NCBI RefSeq assembly: GCF_030733205.1
Contig: NZ_JASHJL010000021.1
Span: 26,167-90,166 of the forward strand
Direction: 5' to 3'
Length of the DNA: 64,000 nt
Source of the DNA: Mameliella sp. MMSF_3455
GTDB taxonomy: Bacteria; Pseudomonadota; Alphaproteobacteria; Rhodobacterales; Rhodobacteraceae
Part shown: in pieces, positions 7,776-16,037 of the stretch
How the letters are laid out: every line of letters starts with the position of its first letter
How positions within the stretch are numbered: position 1 is the first letter of the stretch
Notes under the pieces: generated by a model
What the model was told of the DNA's origin: nothing
Databases searched by the model: none
The model's input: only the letters and a program-made list of their open reading frames with translations
Made by a program: the position numbers and the translations under genes

Positions 7776-9026
7776 ATGGCCGCACCTGCTGCAAACATGA
7801 CCATCAATGCCGACCGGCTGTGGGACAGCCTGATGGAGATGGCCAAGATCGGCCCCGGCGTCGCGGGCGGCAACAACCGCCAGACCCTGACCGACGCGGA
7901 TGCCGAGGGGCGCGCCCTGTTCCAGCGCTGGTGCGAGGAGGCCGGCTGCACGATGGGGCTGGACACGATGGGCAACATGTTCGCCCGGCGCGAGGGGACC
8001 GACCCGGACGCGCTGCCGGTCTATGTGGGCTCTCACCTCGACACCCAGCCGACGGGCGGCAAGTACGACGGCGTGCTGGGCGTGCTGGGCGGGCTGGAAC
8101 TGATCCGGACCCTGAACGACCTGGACATCAAGACCAAACACCCGATCGTCGTGACCAACTGGACCAACGAGGAAGGCACGCGCTTTGCGCCGGCCATGCT
8201 GTCCTCGGGCGTCTTTGCCGGGGTGCATGAGCAGGACTGGGCCTATGCGCGCGAGGATGCCGAGGGCAAGTCCTTTGGCGACGAGCTTGTGCGGATCGGC
8301 TGGAAAGGCGACGAGGAAGTGGGCGCGCGCAAGATGCATGCCTTCTTTGAGCTGCACATCGAACAGGGGCCGATCCTCGAGGCCGAGGGCATCGACGTGG
8401 GCGTTGTCACCCATGGCCAGGGTCTGTCGTGGACGCAGGTGACGGTGACGGGCAAGGACGCGCACACCGGCTCGACCCCGATGCCGATGCGCAAGAACGC
8501 GGGCCTTGCCATGGCGCGCATTCTGGAAAAGGTCGAGGAAATCGCGCTGAGCCATGCGCCGCACGCGGTGGGCGCGGCGGGCCATATCGACGTCTACCCG
8601 AACTCGCGCAACGTGATCCCGGGCAAGGCGGTCTTCACCGTCGATTTCCGCTCGCCCGAACTGGCGGTGATCAAGGACATGGAGGCGCGGCTGAAAGCGG
8701 CGGCAGAGGAAATCTGCAAGCACATGGGCCTTGAGGTGGCGTTCGAGAAGGTCGGCGGGTTCGACCCGGTGGCCTTTGACGAGGGCTGTGTCTCGGCGAT
8801 CCGGGGCGCGGCGGAGCGGCTGGGGTACAGCCATATGAACATCATCTCCGGCGCCGGGCATGACGCCTGCTGGATCAACCGGGTGGCGCCGACGGCCATG
8901 GTGATGTGCCCCTGCGTCGACGGGCTGTCACACAACGAGGCCGAGGAGATCAGCAAGGACTGGGCCAAGGCCGGGGCGGACGTGCTGTTCCACGCGGTGG
9001 TCGAGACGGCGGAGATCGTGGAGTGA
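7776..9026 (+). CDS. hyuC: N-carbamoyl-beta-alanine amidohydrolase (M20-family carbamoylase)
   Basis: The protein has 416 residues, and GGGAG precedes the ATG. It hydrolyses N-carbamoyl-beta-alanine or the beta-aminoisobutyrate form to the beta-amino acid, CO2 and ammonia, the third step of reductive pyrimidine breakdown. Metal-site motifs of the hydantoinase/carbamoylase family are present: GSHLDTQPTGGKYDG, TNEEGTRF, FELHIEQGP and the late LSHNEAEEI. The dimerisation domain with RNVIPGK lies around 275-285. It is the first gene behind the RutR-type operator and shares direction with hydA, although a gene of unknown function lies between them. Other carbamoylases of this family use different substrates; the neighbours favour beta-ureidopropionase activity. 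Confidence 0.9.
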   Translation: MAAPAANMTINADRLWDSLMEMAKIGPGVAGGNNRQTLTDADAEGRALFQRWCEEAGCTMGLDTMGNMFARREGTDPDALPVYVGSHLDTQPTGGKYDGVLGVLGGLELIRTLNDLDIKTKHPIVVTNWTNEEGTRFAPAMLSSGVFAGVHEQDWAYAREDAEGKSFGDELVRIGWKGDEEVGARKMHAFFELHIEQGPILEAEGIDVGVVTHGQGLSWTQVTVTGKDAHTGSTPMPMRKNAGLAMARILEKVEEIALSHAPHAVGAAGHIDVYPNSRNVIPGKAVFTVDFRSPELAVIKDMEARLKAAAEEICKHMGLEVAFEKVGGFDPVAFDEGCVSAIRGAAERLGYSHMNIISGAGHDACWINRVAPTAMVMCPCVDGLSHNEAEEISKDWAKAGADVLFHAVVETAEIVE

Positions 9027-9060
9027 CAGCTGCGGTGCAGACCCCGACAGAGGTTGCGTC

Positions 9061-9645
9061 ATGTCCCGGCTGCTGACCTTCGGCAACATTGCGTCCGCGA
9101 TCGGGTGCCTTGCCGCGGGTTTTGCATTGGGTCAGGCCATGACAGGCAGCGCCCGCTACGAAGAAGGCGTCGTAGACGGTCGCGCCCGGCTTTCCTCTGC
9201 CGAAGATGCACTGAGCAAGCTGAACCAGGTGATCGTGGATCCGACGGTCACGGCCCTCTACACCGAGGACACGCGGGAAAGGCTGGATTCCCTCTCCGCG
9301 GCTGTCGCGGCACGGGACTACGACGAGATCGACAGGCTTTTGCCATTCGACCTGGTCCTTGTGGACGATGCCGGTTGCCTGCCGAACGGCAAGGCCGACA
9401 CCGTAACGCCGCAAGACAACGTCAGGGTGAACTGCGAAACTGGTGTGACGGCGATCTTTGTCGTCGTAAACCAGAACCGGATCGACACCACGCTGGGGAC
9501 CCAGATGAAGTCTCTTCCACAGGGCCAAGCCGGAACCTGGACACTAACGGACGGACAAGAGTGCAGTGTATTGGTGACTCACGCATCGATCGCCGGGGAC
9601 AACCCGACTGCAACCATAATGTTTCAAGACTGCAAGGGGAGTTGA
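9061..9645 (+). CDS. Orphan membrane-anchored or exported protein inside the pyrimidine operon
   Basis: I do not recognise this 194-residue protein. AGAGG precedes its ATG. An N-terminal hydrophobic segment (residues ~7-27, IASAIGCLAAGFALGQ) is a signal anchor or signal peptide. The rest is soluble with four Cys (C106, C125, C168, C191), which could form two disulfides in the periplasm. Residues ~43-95 are charged and probably helical (ALSKLNQVI, TRERLDSLSAAVAARDYDEI). The gene sits 34 bases after hyuC and only 4 bases before hydA, so it is co-transcribed with two cytosolic enzymes although its product is probably exported. Its codon use looks more mixed than its neighbours', which may mean late arrival. 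Confidence 0.75.
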   Translation: MSRLLTFGNIASAIGCLAAGFALGQAMTGSARYEEGVVDGRARLSSAEDALSKLNQVIVDPTVTALYTEDTRERLDSLSAAVAARDYDEIDRLLPFDLVLVDDAGCLPNGKADTVTPQDNVRVNCETGVTAIFVVVNQNRIDTTLGTQMKSLPQGQAGTWTLTDGQECSVLVTHASIAGDNPTATIMFQDCKGS

Positions 9646-9649
9646 GCCA

Positions 9650-11107
9650 ATGACCACAGTCATCAAGAACGGCACCATCGTCACGGCGGATCTCAGCTAC
9701 AAGGGCGACGTGCTGGTCGAGAACGGCATCATCACCGAGATCGGCGAGAACCTGAAGGGCGACGAGGAACTCGACGCCACCGGCTGTTACGTCATGCCGG
9801 GCGGGATCGACCCGCATACGCACCTCGAGATGCCCTTCATGGGCACCTATTCCTCGGACGATTTCGACAGCGGCACCCGCGCGGCGCTGGCGGGCGGGAC
9901 GACGATGGTGGTGGATTTCGCCCTGCCCTCTCCCGATGGTCAGGGTCTGCTGGATGCGTTGCAGATGTGGGACAACAAGGCCGGTCGCGCCCATTGCGAC
10001 TATTCCTACCACATGGCGGTGACCTGGTGGGGGGAACAGATCTTCAACGAGATGAAGACGGTGGTCGAGGATCGCGGCATCACCACCTTCAAGCACTTCA
10101 TGGCCTACAAGGGCGCGCTGATGGTGCAGGACGACGAGATGTTCGCCAGCTTCCAGCGTGTCGGCGAGCTGGGCGGGATCGCGCTTGTCCATGCCGAGAA
10201 CGGCGACGTGGTGGCGGACCTGTCGCAAAAGCTGCTTGCCGAGGGCAACACCGGGCCGGAGGCGCACGCCTATTCGCGCCCGCCGCAGGTCGAGGGTGAG
10301 GCCGCCAACCGCGCGATCATGATCGCCGACATGGCGGGCGTTCCCCTGTATATCGTGCATGTCTCCTGCGAAGAGGCACATGAGGCGATCCGGCGCGCGC
10401 GCCAGCAGGGCAAGCGCGTCTGGGGCGAGCCGCTGATCCAGCACCTGACGCTGGACGAAAGCGAGTATTTCAACAAGGACTGGGACCATGCGGCGCGGCG
10501 CGTCATGTCGCCCCCCTTCCGCAACAAGAAGCACCAGGAAAGCCTGTGGAACGGGCTGATGTCCGGCTCTCTCTCGGTCGTGGCGACGGATCACTGCGCC
10601 TTCACCACCGATCAGAAACGCTATGGCGTGGGAGATTTCACCAAGATCCCCAATGGCACCGGCGGACTTGAGGACCGGATGCCGATGCTCTGGACGCATG
10701 GGGTGGGCACCGGGCGGCTGACCCCCGAGGAATTCGTCGCCATGACCTCGACCAATATCGCCAAGATCCTGAACTGCTACCCGCGCAAGGGGGCGATCCG
10801 GGTCGGGTCGGACGCGGATATCGTGGTCTGGGACCCGGAGAAGGAAAAGACCATCAGTGCCGCCAGCCAGGTGTCTTCGATCGATTACAACGTCTTCGAG
10901 GGTAAGGCGGTCAAGGGCCTGCCGCGGTTCACCCTGACGCGGGGCCATGTGGCGGTGCACGACGGCGAGCTGCGGTCGCGCGAGGGGCATGGTGAGTTCG
11001 TCAAGCGGACACCGGGCACGCCGACCAACAAGGCCCTGTCGAAGTGGAAGGAACTGACCGCGCCGCGCCCGGTGAAACGCACGGGCATCCCGGCGAGCGG
11101 GGTGTAA
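9650..11107 (+). CDS. hydA: Dihydropyrimidinase (D-hydantoinase)
   Basis: The protein has 485 residues, and AGGGGAG precedes the ATG. It opens dihydrouracil or dihydrothymine to the N-carbamoyl-beta-amino acid, the second step of the reductive pathway. Amidohydrolase features are in order: GGIDPHTHLEMPF (metal His pair, ~58-68), FKHFMAYKGAL with the Lys that becomes carboxylated (~155), YIVHVSCEEAHEA (~225) and VATDHCAF with the metal Asp (~310). Length is normal for the family. It follows hyuC and the orphan exported protein in one transcript, probably under RutR control. Confidence 0.95.
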   Translation: MTTVIKNGTIVTADLSYKGDVLVENGIITEIGENLKGDEELDATGCYVMPGGIDPHTHLEMPFMGTYSSDDFDSGTRAALAGGTTMVVDFALPSPDGQGLLDALQMWDNKAGRAHCDYSYHMAVTWWGEQIFNEMKTVVEDRGITTFKHFMAYKGALMVQDDEMFASFQRVGELGGIALVHAENGDVVADLSQKLLAEGNTGPEAHAYSRPPQVEGEAANRAIMIADMAGVPLYIVHVSCEEAHEAIRRARQQGKRVWGEPLIQHLTLDESEYFNKDWDHAARRVMSPPFRNKKHQESLWNGLMSGSLSVVATDHCAFTTDQKRYGVGDFTKIPNGTGGLEDRMPMLWTHGVGTGRLTPEEFVAMTSTNIAKILNCYPRKGAIRVGSDADIVVWDPEKEKTISAASQVSSIDYNVFEGKAVKGLPRFTLTRGHVAVHDGELRSREGHGEFVKRTPGTPTNKALSKWKELTAPRPVKRTGIPASGV

Positions 11108-11133
11108 GGCTTGGTGCGAGGCGGAACAGGGGC

Positions 11134-11155
11134 GACACCCGTTCGCACGGGTGTC
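11134..11155 (+). terminator. Stem-loop after hydA
   Basis: GACACCCGT pairs perfectly with ACGGGTGTC around a TCGC loop, 27 bases after the hydA stop. No T run follows, so termination is uncertain; it may stabilise the 3' end. Confidence 0.4.
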
Positions 11156-11214
11156 ACGGCGCCTTCGAAGCGCCTGGCGGCGCGGCGCCCGGAGCGTGAC
11201 GCAACGGGGGCGCC

Positions 11215-11637
11215 ATGACCGCCCCTACCCTCTCCGGCGTCCTCGAAGCCGCCATCTATGTCGATGACCTCGACGCCGCCGAGGGGTTCTACGGCGGCAT
11301 CCTGGGACTGGAAAAGATCATCCGGGTCGAGGGGCGGCACGTCTTCTTTCGCTGCGGCAGCTCGGTCGTGCTGGCCTTCATCGCCGAGGCCACCGAGGAA
11401 CCGCCGAAACCGGACGCCCTGCCCGTGCCGCCGCATGGGGCGCGGGGGCCGGGGCACTTGTGTTTCGCCGTACCGGCGGCAGAGCTTGACGCGATGGTGT
11501 CGCTGTTGACGGAAAGCGGCATCGCCATCGAGAGTGATTTCAACTGGCCGCATGGGCCGCGATCCGTCTATGTCCGCGATCCGGCGGGCAACAGCGTGGA
11601 ATTCGCCGACCCGGCGCTTTGGGAGATGCCGGAATGA
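11215..11637 (+). CDS. VOC/glyoxalase-fold protein
   Basis: The protein has 140 residues, and GGGGGCG precedes the ATG. It spans one vicinal-oxygen-chelate unit: an opening AAIYVDDLDAAEGFYGGILG, a central HLCFAVPAAELDAMV and a closing RSVYVRDPAGNSVEFADPALW, which is typical of dioxygenases and lyases in this fold. The candidate metal ligands are the His of GHLCF and the Glu of VEFAD. The exact reaction cannot be told. It lies 107 bases after hydA, beyond a hairpin, and is convergent with the cupin gene. Confidence 0.8.
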   Translation: MTAPTLSGVLEAAIYVDDLDAAEGFYGGILGLEKIIRVEGRHVFFRCGSSVVLAFIAEATEEPPKPDALPVPPHGARGPGHLCFAVPAAELDAMVSLLTESGIAIESDFNWPHGPRSVYVRDPAGNSVEFADPALWEMPE

Positions 11638-11648
11638 ACGTGACCGCG

Positions 11649-12047
11649 TCAGGCCGGAACCAATGCCTCCAGTTCGGGCAGCAGGACCACGGATTCCTGT
11701 TCATGAGGGTCGGTGCGGGCGATCACCGCGACGGCGGGTTCGTCGCCGTCATTCAGGGGCAGATGCGGCATGTCCGCCGGTATGTAGATCATGTCGCCCG
11801 GCCCCGTCTCCATGCAATGTTCCAGCCGCTCGCCCCAGTACATTTTCGCCCTGCCGGAAATGACGTAGATCGCGGTTTCATGGGTCGCATGTTTATGCGC
11901 CCTGGCCCGTCCGCCCGGCGGAACGGTCAGCAGGTGCATGCAAAGCCCCTGCGCGCCGACGGTCTCTTTCGCGATACCCTCGAAATAGGAAAAGCCCTGC
12001 TTGCCGTCATATGTGCCCCCCGGGCGCAGCTTTTTGCAGTCGGTCAT
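11649..12047 (-). CDS. Cupin-domain protein
   Basis: The protein has 132 residues from ATG 12047; the open frame extends upstream to 12188, but that part overlaps the divergent transporter promoter and gene. It is a single cupin barrel: PGGRARAHKHATHETAIYV carries the two His and Glu of motif 1, and GDMIYIPADMPHLPLN carries motif 2. Such small cupins bind a metal or ligand and often act as isomerases or sensors. It lies between the VOC gene (convergent) and the pyrimidine ABC importer (divergent). Its own role is not known. Confidence 0.8.
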   Translation of the reverse strand: MTDCKKLRPGGTYDGKQGFSYFEGIAKETVGAQGLCMHLLTVPPGGRARAHKHATHETAIYVISGRAKMYWGERLEHCMETGPGDMIYIPADMPHLPLNDGDEPAVAVIARTDPHEQESVVLLPELEALVPA

Positions 12048-12123
12048 GGTAGAGCCCCGGTATCCAACATCCTGAAAGTCCAGCCTACAGCGGCCCTGCC
12101 GCTTCGCCAAACAAGGATCACGC

Positions 12124-12948
12124 GTGTTGAGCGATGAAGAAATCATGAACTGGCCGGAGGCGGGAACCGCCACCGCCGCGCCCGTCATCCGGGCCGACCA
12201 CCTCGACCTGACCTTTCAGACGAATGACGGGCCGGTGCATGCACTGAAGGACGTCAGCCTGGACATCGCAAAGGGCAGTTTCGTCAGCTTCATCGGCCCC
12301 TCGGGCTGTGGCAAGACGACCTTCCTGCGTTGCATCGCGGCGCTGGAACATCCCACCGGCGGCAGCCTGACGGTGAACGCCATGACCCCGGACGAGGCGC
12401 GCCGGGCGCGGGCCTATGGATATGTCTTCCAGGCGGCGGGCCTGTACCCCTGGCGCACCATCGGGCGCAACGTGGCGCTGCCGCTGGAGATCATGGGCTA
12501 TTCCAGGGCCGAACAGGCCGAGCGCGTGGCGCGGGTGCTGGAGCTTGTGGAGTTGTCGGGTTTTGAAAAGAAATTCCCCTGGCAACTGTCCGGAGGGATG
12601 CAGCAACGTGCGTCCATTGCAAGGGCGCTGGCCTTTGACGCGGACATCCTCCTGATGGACGAACCCTTTGGCGCCCTCGATGAGATCGTGCGCGACCGGC
12701 TGAACGAGGAACTGCTGAAGCTCTGGGACAAGACCGAAAAGACCATCGGCTTCGTGACCCACTCGATCCCCGAGGCGGTCTACCTGTCGACGCATATCGT
12801 GGTGATGAGCCCGCGCCCGGGCCGGATCACCGACGTGATCGAAAGCCCCCTGCCCAAGGAACGCCCGCTGGACATCCGCGACACGCCGGAATTCATCGAG
12901 ATCGCGCATCGCGTGCGCGAGGGGCTGCGCGCGGGGTACGAGGAATGA
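12124..12948 (+). CDS. ABC importer ATPase, predicted pyrimidine transport
   Basis: The protein has 274 residues. GTG 12124 is supported by AAGGA seven bases before it; ATG 12145 is an alternative. It is a nitrate/sulfonate/taurine-type importer ATPase with Walker A GPSGCGKTT (~58-66), Q-loop YVFQAAG, signature LSGGMQQR and Walker B ILLMDEPFGALDE. The switch His is in FVTHSIPEAV. The two permeases and the binding protein follow on the same strand with small gaps. The NMT1/THI5 character of the binding protein and the adjacent catabolic genes point to pyrimidine or a pyrimidine-like substrate. Confidence 0.9.
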   Translation: MLSDEEIMNWPEAGTATAAPVIRADHLDLTFQTNDGPVHALKDVSLDIAKGSFVSFIGPSGCGKTTFLRCIAALEHPTGGSLTVNAMTPDEARRARAYGYVFQAAGLYPWRTIGRNVALPLEIMGYSRAEQAERVARVLELVELSGFEKKFPWQLSGGMQQRASIARALAFDADILLMDEPFGALDEIVRDRLNEELLKLWDKTEKTIGFVTHSIPEAVYLSTHIVVMSPRPGRITDVIESPLPKERPLDIRDTPEFIEIAHRVREGLRAGYEE

Positions 12949-13017
12949 GTGTCACGCGGCGCATCCCCGCCCCGGACCTGAGCCGGGACCACCACGCCCC
13001 GTGCCGGGAGGGAACGC

Positions 13018-14019
13018 ATGGCTGAGGCAAGCGATCCGAAGGCCGGAACCAGCGCAGGAGGCTGGCCCCGCTGGCTGCGTCTGCCGCCGGTGCTGGGCAT
13101 GGTGCTGGCCCTTCTGGCGATCTGGTACGTCGCCGTCGTGCCGATGAACGTCAAGGAAGTGCTGACAGCGGCGGAGCGCGCCGGCGTCGAGGTCTCTCCA
13201 CCCTCCGCGGTGGACCGGCGCGACATGGGCAACTGGGCGCTGGTCTTTCGCAACACCCATGCGCTCGGGCAAAGCTGGAGCTCGGACCGTCCGAAACTGC
13301 CCGCGCCGCACCAGGTGCTGGTGGAACTGTACGACTCGACCATCGACGAAGAGCTGAACGGGCGGCGCGGGATCATGCGGTCGGGGACGCTGTCGAACCG
13401 CAGCCTGATCTACCACGCGCTGGTGACGCTGAACGCCACTTTCCTGGGGTTCCTGATCGGCGCCCTGCTGGGCGTGGGCCTGGCGGTGGGGATCGTGCAT
13501 AGCCGCGTCATGGACATGAGCGTCATGCCCTGGGCCATCGTCAGCCAGACCATCCCGATCGTGGCGCTGGCGCCGATGATCATCGTGGTGCTCTATTCCA
13601 TCGGGGTGCAGGGGCTGATCCCCAAGGCGGTGATCTCGGCCTATCTCTCCTTCTTCCCGGTGGTCGTGGGCATGGTGAAGGGGCTGCGCAGCCCGGACGC
13701 CATGCAGATGGACCTGATGCGCACCTATAACGCGCCGACCTCTTCTGTGCTGACGAAACTGCGCCTGCCCTCGTCGATCCCCTATCTCTTTGCCTCGCTC
13801 AAGATCGCCATAGCGGCGAGCCTTGTGGGTGCCATCGTCGGGGAACTGCCAGTGCAGAAAGGCGGGCTTGGCGCGCGGATGCTGGCGGGCAGCTACTACG
13901 GACAGACGTCGCAGATCTGGGCCGCGCTCTTGGTGGCGGCGGCGCTTGCGGCCCTGCTGGTCTGGGCCATCGGCGCGATCGAACGGCGCACACTGCGCCG
14001 GATGGGGATGATGCCATGA
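13018..14019 (+). CDS. ABC importer permease (first)
   Basis: The protein has 333 residues, and GGGAGGGAACGC precedes the ATG. It is a BPD-type inner-membrane permease with about six hydrophobic segments; the first is at ~25-45 (VLGMVLALLAIWYVAVV) and the core helices are at ~140-320. The coupling loop reads LMRTYNAPTSSVLTKLRLP. It has an extra ~80-residue periplasmic stretch between helix 1 and the core, which the second permease lacks. It pairs with the next gene, whose start overlaps its stop (ATGA), to form a heterodimeric channel. Upstream is the ATPase. Confidence 0.88.
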   Translation: MAEASDPKAGTSAGGWPRWLRLPPVLGMVLALLAIWYVAVVPMNVKEVLTAAERAGVEVSPPSAVDRRDMGNWALVFRNTHALGQSWSSDRPKLPAPHQVLVELYDSTIDEELNGRRGIMRSGTLSNRSLIYHALVTLNATFLGFLIGALLGVGLAVGIVHSRVMDMSVMPWAIVSQTIPIVALAPMIIVVLYSIGVQGLIPKAVISAYLSFFPVVVGMVKGLRSPDAMQMDLMRTYNAPTSSVLTKLRLPSSIPYLFASLKIAIAASLVGAIVGELPVQKGGLGARMLAGSYYGQTSQIWAALLVAAALAALLVWAIGAIERRTLRRMGMMP

Positions 14020-14867
14020 CCTTGGTGATTTTCGCACTTGTGCTCTGGGCCGTGGGTTTCGGGTTGAACGTGATGCTGGCGAACGGGCCGGCACGGGACA
14101 CGGGCGCGGTGCGCCTTGCGGTGCCGTTGATCTTTGGCCTGACCATCCTGGGCATGTGGGAGCTGATCGTGCGGGGCATGCAGGTCTCGACCGTGATCCT
14201 GCCGCCGCCCTCGCTGATCGCGGCCAGTTTTGCCGAGAACCTCGGCCTTCTCTGGGGCGATTTCGTGCAGACGATCCTGAAAGGCGCCCTGTCGGGATAC
14301 ATCATCGGCTGCGGCGCGGCCTTTCTGACCGCGTTGCTGGTGGATCGTTCGGACTACCTGCGCCGGGGGCTCTTGCCGCTGGGCAACTTCATGGCGGCCC
14401 TGCCCATCGTCGGCACGGCGCCGATCCTTGTGATGTGGTTCGGCTTTGGCTGGCAGTCCAAGGCGGCCGTGGTCGTTCTGATGGTCTATTTCCCGATGCT
14501 CGTGAACACGGTTGCCGGCCTGTCCGAGACCACCTCGATGCAGCGCGACCTGATGCGGACCTATGCCGCGACCTGGGGGCAGACGCTGTGGACGCTGCGC
14601 CTGCCCGCTGCCCTGCCCTTTGTCTTCAACGGGCTCAAGATCTGCTCGACGCTGGCGCTGATCGGGGCCATCGTTGCCGAGTTCTTCGGCAGCCCGACGC
14701 TGGGGCTGGGCTTTCGCATCTCGACCAGCATCGGCCAGCTTGACCTTGGCATGGTCTGGTCGGCCATCCTCGTGTCGGCGCTCTCGGGGACGCTGTTCTA
14801 CGGGCTCGTGGCCCTGGCCGAACGCCGCATGACATTCTGGCACGCCTCGCACCGGGGCGGCCGATAA
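14016..14867 (+). CDS. ABC importer permease (second)
   Basis: The protein has 283 residues and starts inside the stop of the preceding permease (ATGA), which indicates translational coupling. It is a BPD-type permease with about seven hydrophobic segments; the ATPase-contact loop is LMRTYAATWGQTLWTLRLP, parallel to that of its partner. The similar but unequal permeases imply a heterodimer. The operon order is ATPase, permease, permease, binding protein. Confidence 0.9.
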   Translation: MTLVIFALVLWAVGFGLNVMLANGPARDTGAVRLAVPLIFGLTILGMWELIVRGMQVSTVILPPPSLIAASFAENLGLLWGDFVQTILKGALSGYIIGCGAAFLTALLVDRSDYLRRGLLPLGNFMAALPIVGTAPILVMWFGFGWQSKAAVVVLMVYFPMLVNTVAGLSETTSMQRDLMRTYAATWGQTLWTLRLPAALPFVFNGLKICSTLALIGAIVAEFFGSPTLGLGFRISTSIGQLDLGMVWSAILVSALSGTLFYGLVALAERRMTFWHASHRGGR

Positions 14868-14920
14868 CCGGACCGGACAAAACCGGCCACACGACACTAG
14901 GCACCAAGGAGGTACTGAAG

Positions 14921-15907
14921 ATGAAACAGACATGGATCGCCGCCGTTGCGGCCCTGGGGCTGGCCAGCCCCGCGCTGGCGGCGGACGAGGTCACGCTACA
15001 GCTCAAATGGGTCACGCAGGCGCAGTTCGCGGGCTATTACGTGGCGCTGGAAAACGGCTATTACGACGAGGCCGACCTGGACGTGACGATCCTGCCCGGC
15101 GGGCCGGACATCGCGCCGACGCAGGTGATCGCGGGCGGCGGCGCCGACGTGATCGTGGAATGGATGCCGGCGGCGCTCTCGGCGCGCGAGAACGGCCTGC
15201 CGCTGGTCAATATCGCGCAGCCCTTCAAGTCCTCGGGCATGATGCTGACCTGCTGGAAGGATGCCGGGATCTCGGAACCCGCCGACCTGGACAACCGTAC
15301 GCTGGGCGTCTGGTTCTTCGGCAACGAGTTCCCCTTCCTCGCCTGGATGAGCCAGCTGGACATCGCCACCGACGGCAAGGCCGAAGGGTCGGTCGAGGTG
15401 CTGAAGCAGGGCTTCAACGTCGATCCGCTGCTGCAGCGCCAAGCGGATTGCATCAGCACCATGACCTACAACGAGTACTGGCAGGTGATCGACGCGGGCG
15501 TGTCGCCCGAAGAACTGATCACCTTCAAGTACGAGGACCAGGGCGTCGCGATGCTGGAGGACGGGCTCTACGTCCTTGAGGAGAACCTCGAAGATCCCGA
15601 GTACGTGGACAAGATGGCGCGTTTCGTGGCCGCCTCGATGAAAGGCTGGAAATGGGCCGAGGAGAACCCCGAGGACGCGGCGATGATCGTGCTGGACTAT
15701 GACGAGACCGGCGCCCAGACCGAGGGCCACCAGATCCGCATGATGGGCGAGGTCGCCAAGCTGACGGCGGGTTCGAACGGCGCGCTGGACCCGGCAGATT
15801 ATCAGCGGACCGTGGACACGCTGCTGGCCGGCGGGTCGGACCCGGTGATCACCAAGGAGCCGGAAGGCGCCTGGACCCATGTGGTCACCGACGCGGCGCT
15901 GGACTGA
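14921..15907 (+). CDS. NMT1/THI5-like substrate-binding protein, predicted pyrimidine import
   Basis: The protein has 328 residues behind a perfect AAGGAGGT ribosome site, so it should be made in excess of the membrane parts. A cleavable signal peptide (MKQTWIAAVAALGLASPALAA) sends it to the periplasm. The mature start VTLQLKWVTQAQFAGYYVAL and the motif GGGADVIVEW are typical of the NMT1/THI5-like family, whose members bind thiamin pyrimidine precursors and related rings. Next to a complete reductive pyrimidine pathway it probably captures uracil, thymine or a close analogue; thiamin pyrimidine remains possible. A strong terminator ends the operon. Confidence 0.88.
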   Translation: MKQTWIAAVAALGLASPALAADEVTLQLKWVTQAQFAGYYVALENGYYDEADLDVTILPGGPDIAPTQVIAGGGADVIVEWMPAALSARENGLPLVNIAQPFKSSGMMLTCWKDAGISEPADLDNRTLGVWFFGNEFPFLAWMSQLDIATDGKAEGSVEVLKQGFNVDPLLQRQADCISTMTYNEYWQVIDAGVSPEELITFKYEDQGVAMLEDGLYVLEENLEDPEYVDKMARFVAASMKGWKWAEENPEDAAMIVLDYDETGAQTEGHQIRMMGEVAKLTAGSNGALDPADYQRTVDTLLAGGSDPVITKEPEGAWTHVVTDAALD

Positions 15908-15935
15908 GCCCCGGCCCCTGGAGTTGGAGAATTGA

Positions 15936-15968
15936 GAAAAGCCGCGGAAACGCGGCTTTTCACTTTTT
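15936..15968 (+). terminator. Strong Rho-independent terminator of the importer operon
   Basis: GAAAAGCCGCG pairs perfectly with CGCGGCTTTTC around a GAAA loop (11 bp), followed by ACTTTTT. It can also act from the opposite side, because the stem begins with an A-rich arm. Confidence 0.9.
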
Positions 15969-15977
15969 AGGGTTGCT

Positions 15978-16025
15978 GGGGGCGCGGCCCCCAAACCCCC
16001 GGAGGTATTTTCGGCCCAAAGAAAC
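15978..16025 (+). repeat. Dispersed intergenic repeat, copy 1 (hairpin + CCCCCGGAGG-TATTTT)
   Basis: A GC hairpin (GGGGGCGCGGCCCCC) is followed by CCCCCGGAGGTATTTTCGG and an A-rich tail. The same layout occurs at 44830-44890 on the opposite strand. Both copies lie between convergent genes. I recall similar elements between genes in other Rhodobacteraceae. Confidence 0.6.
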
Positions 16026-16037
16026 AGGGGGCGGCGC

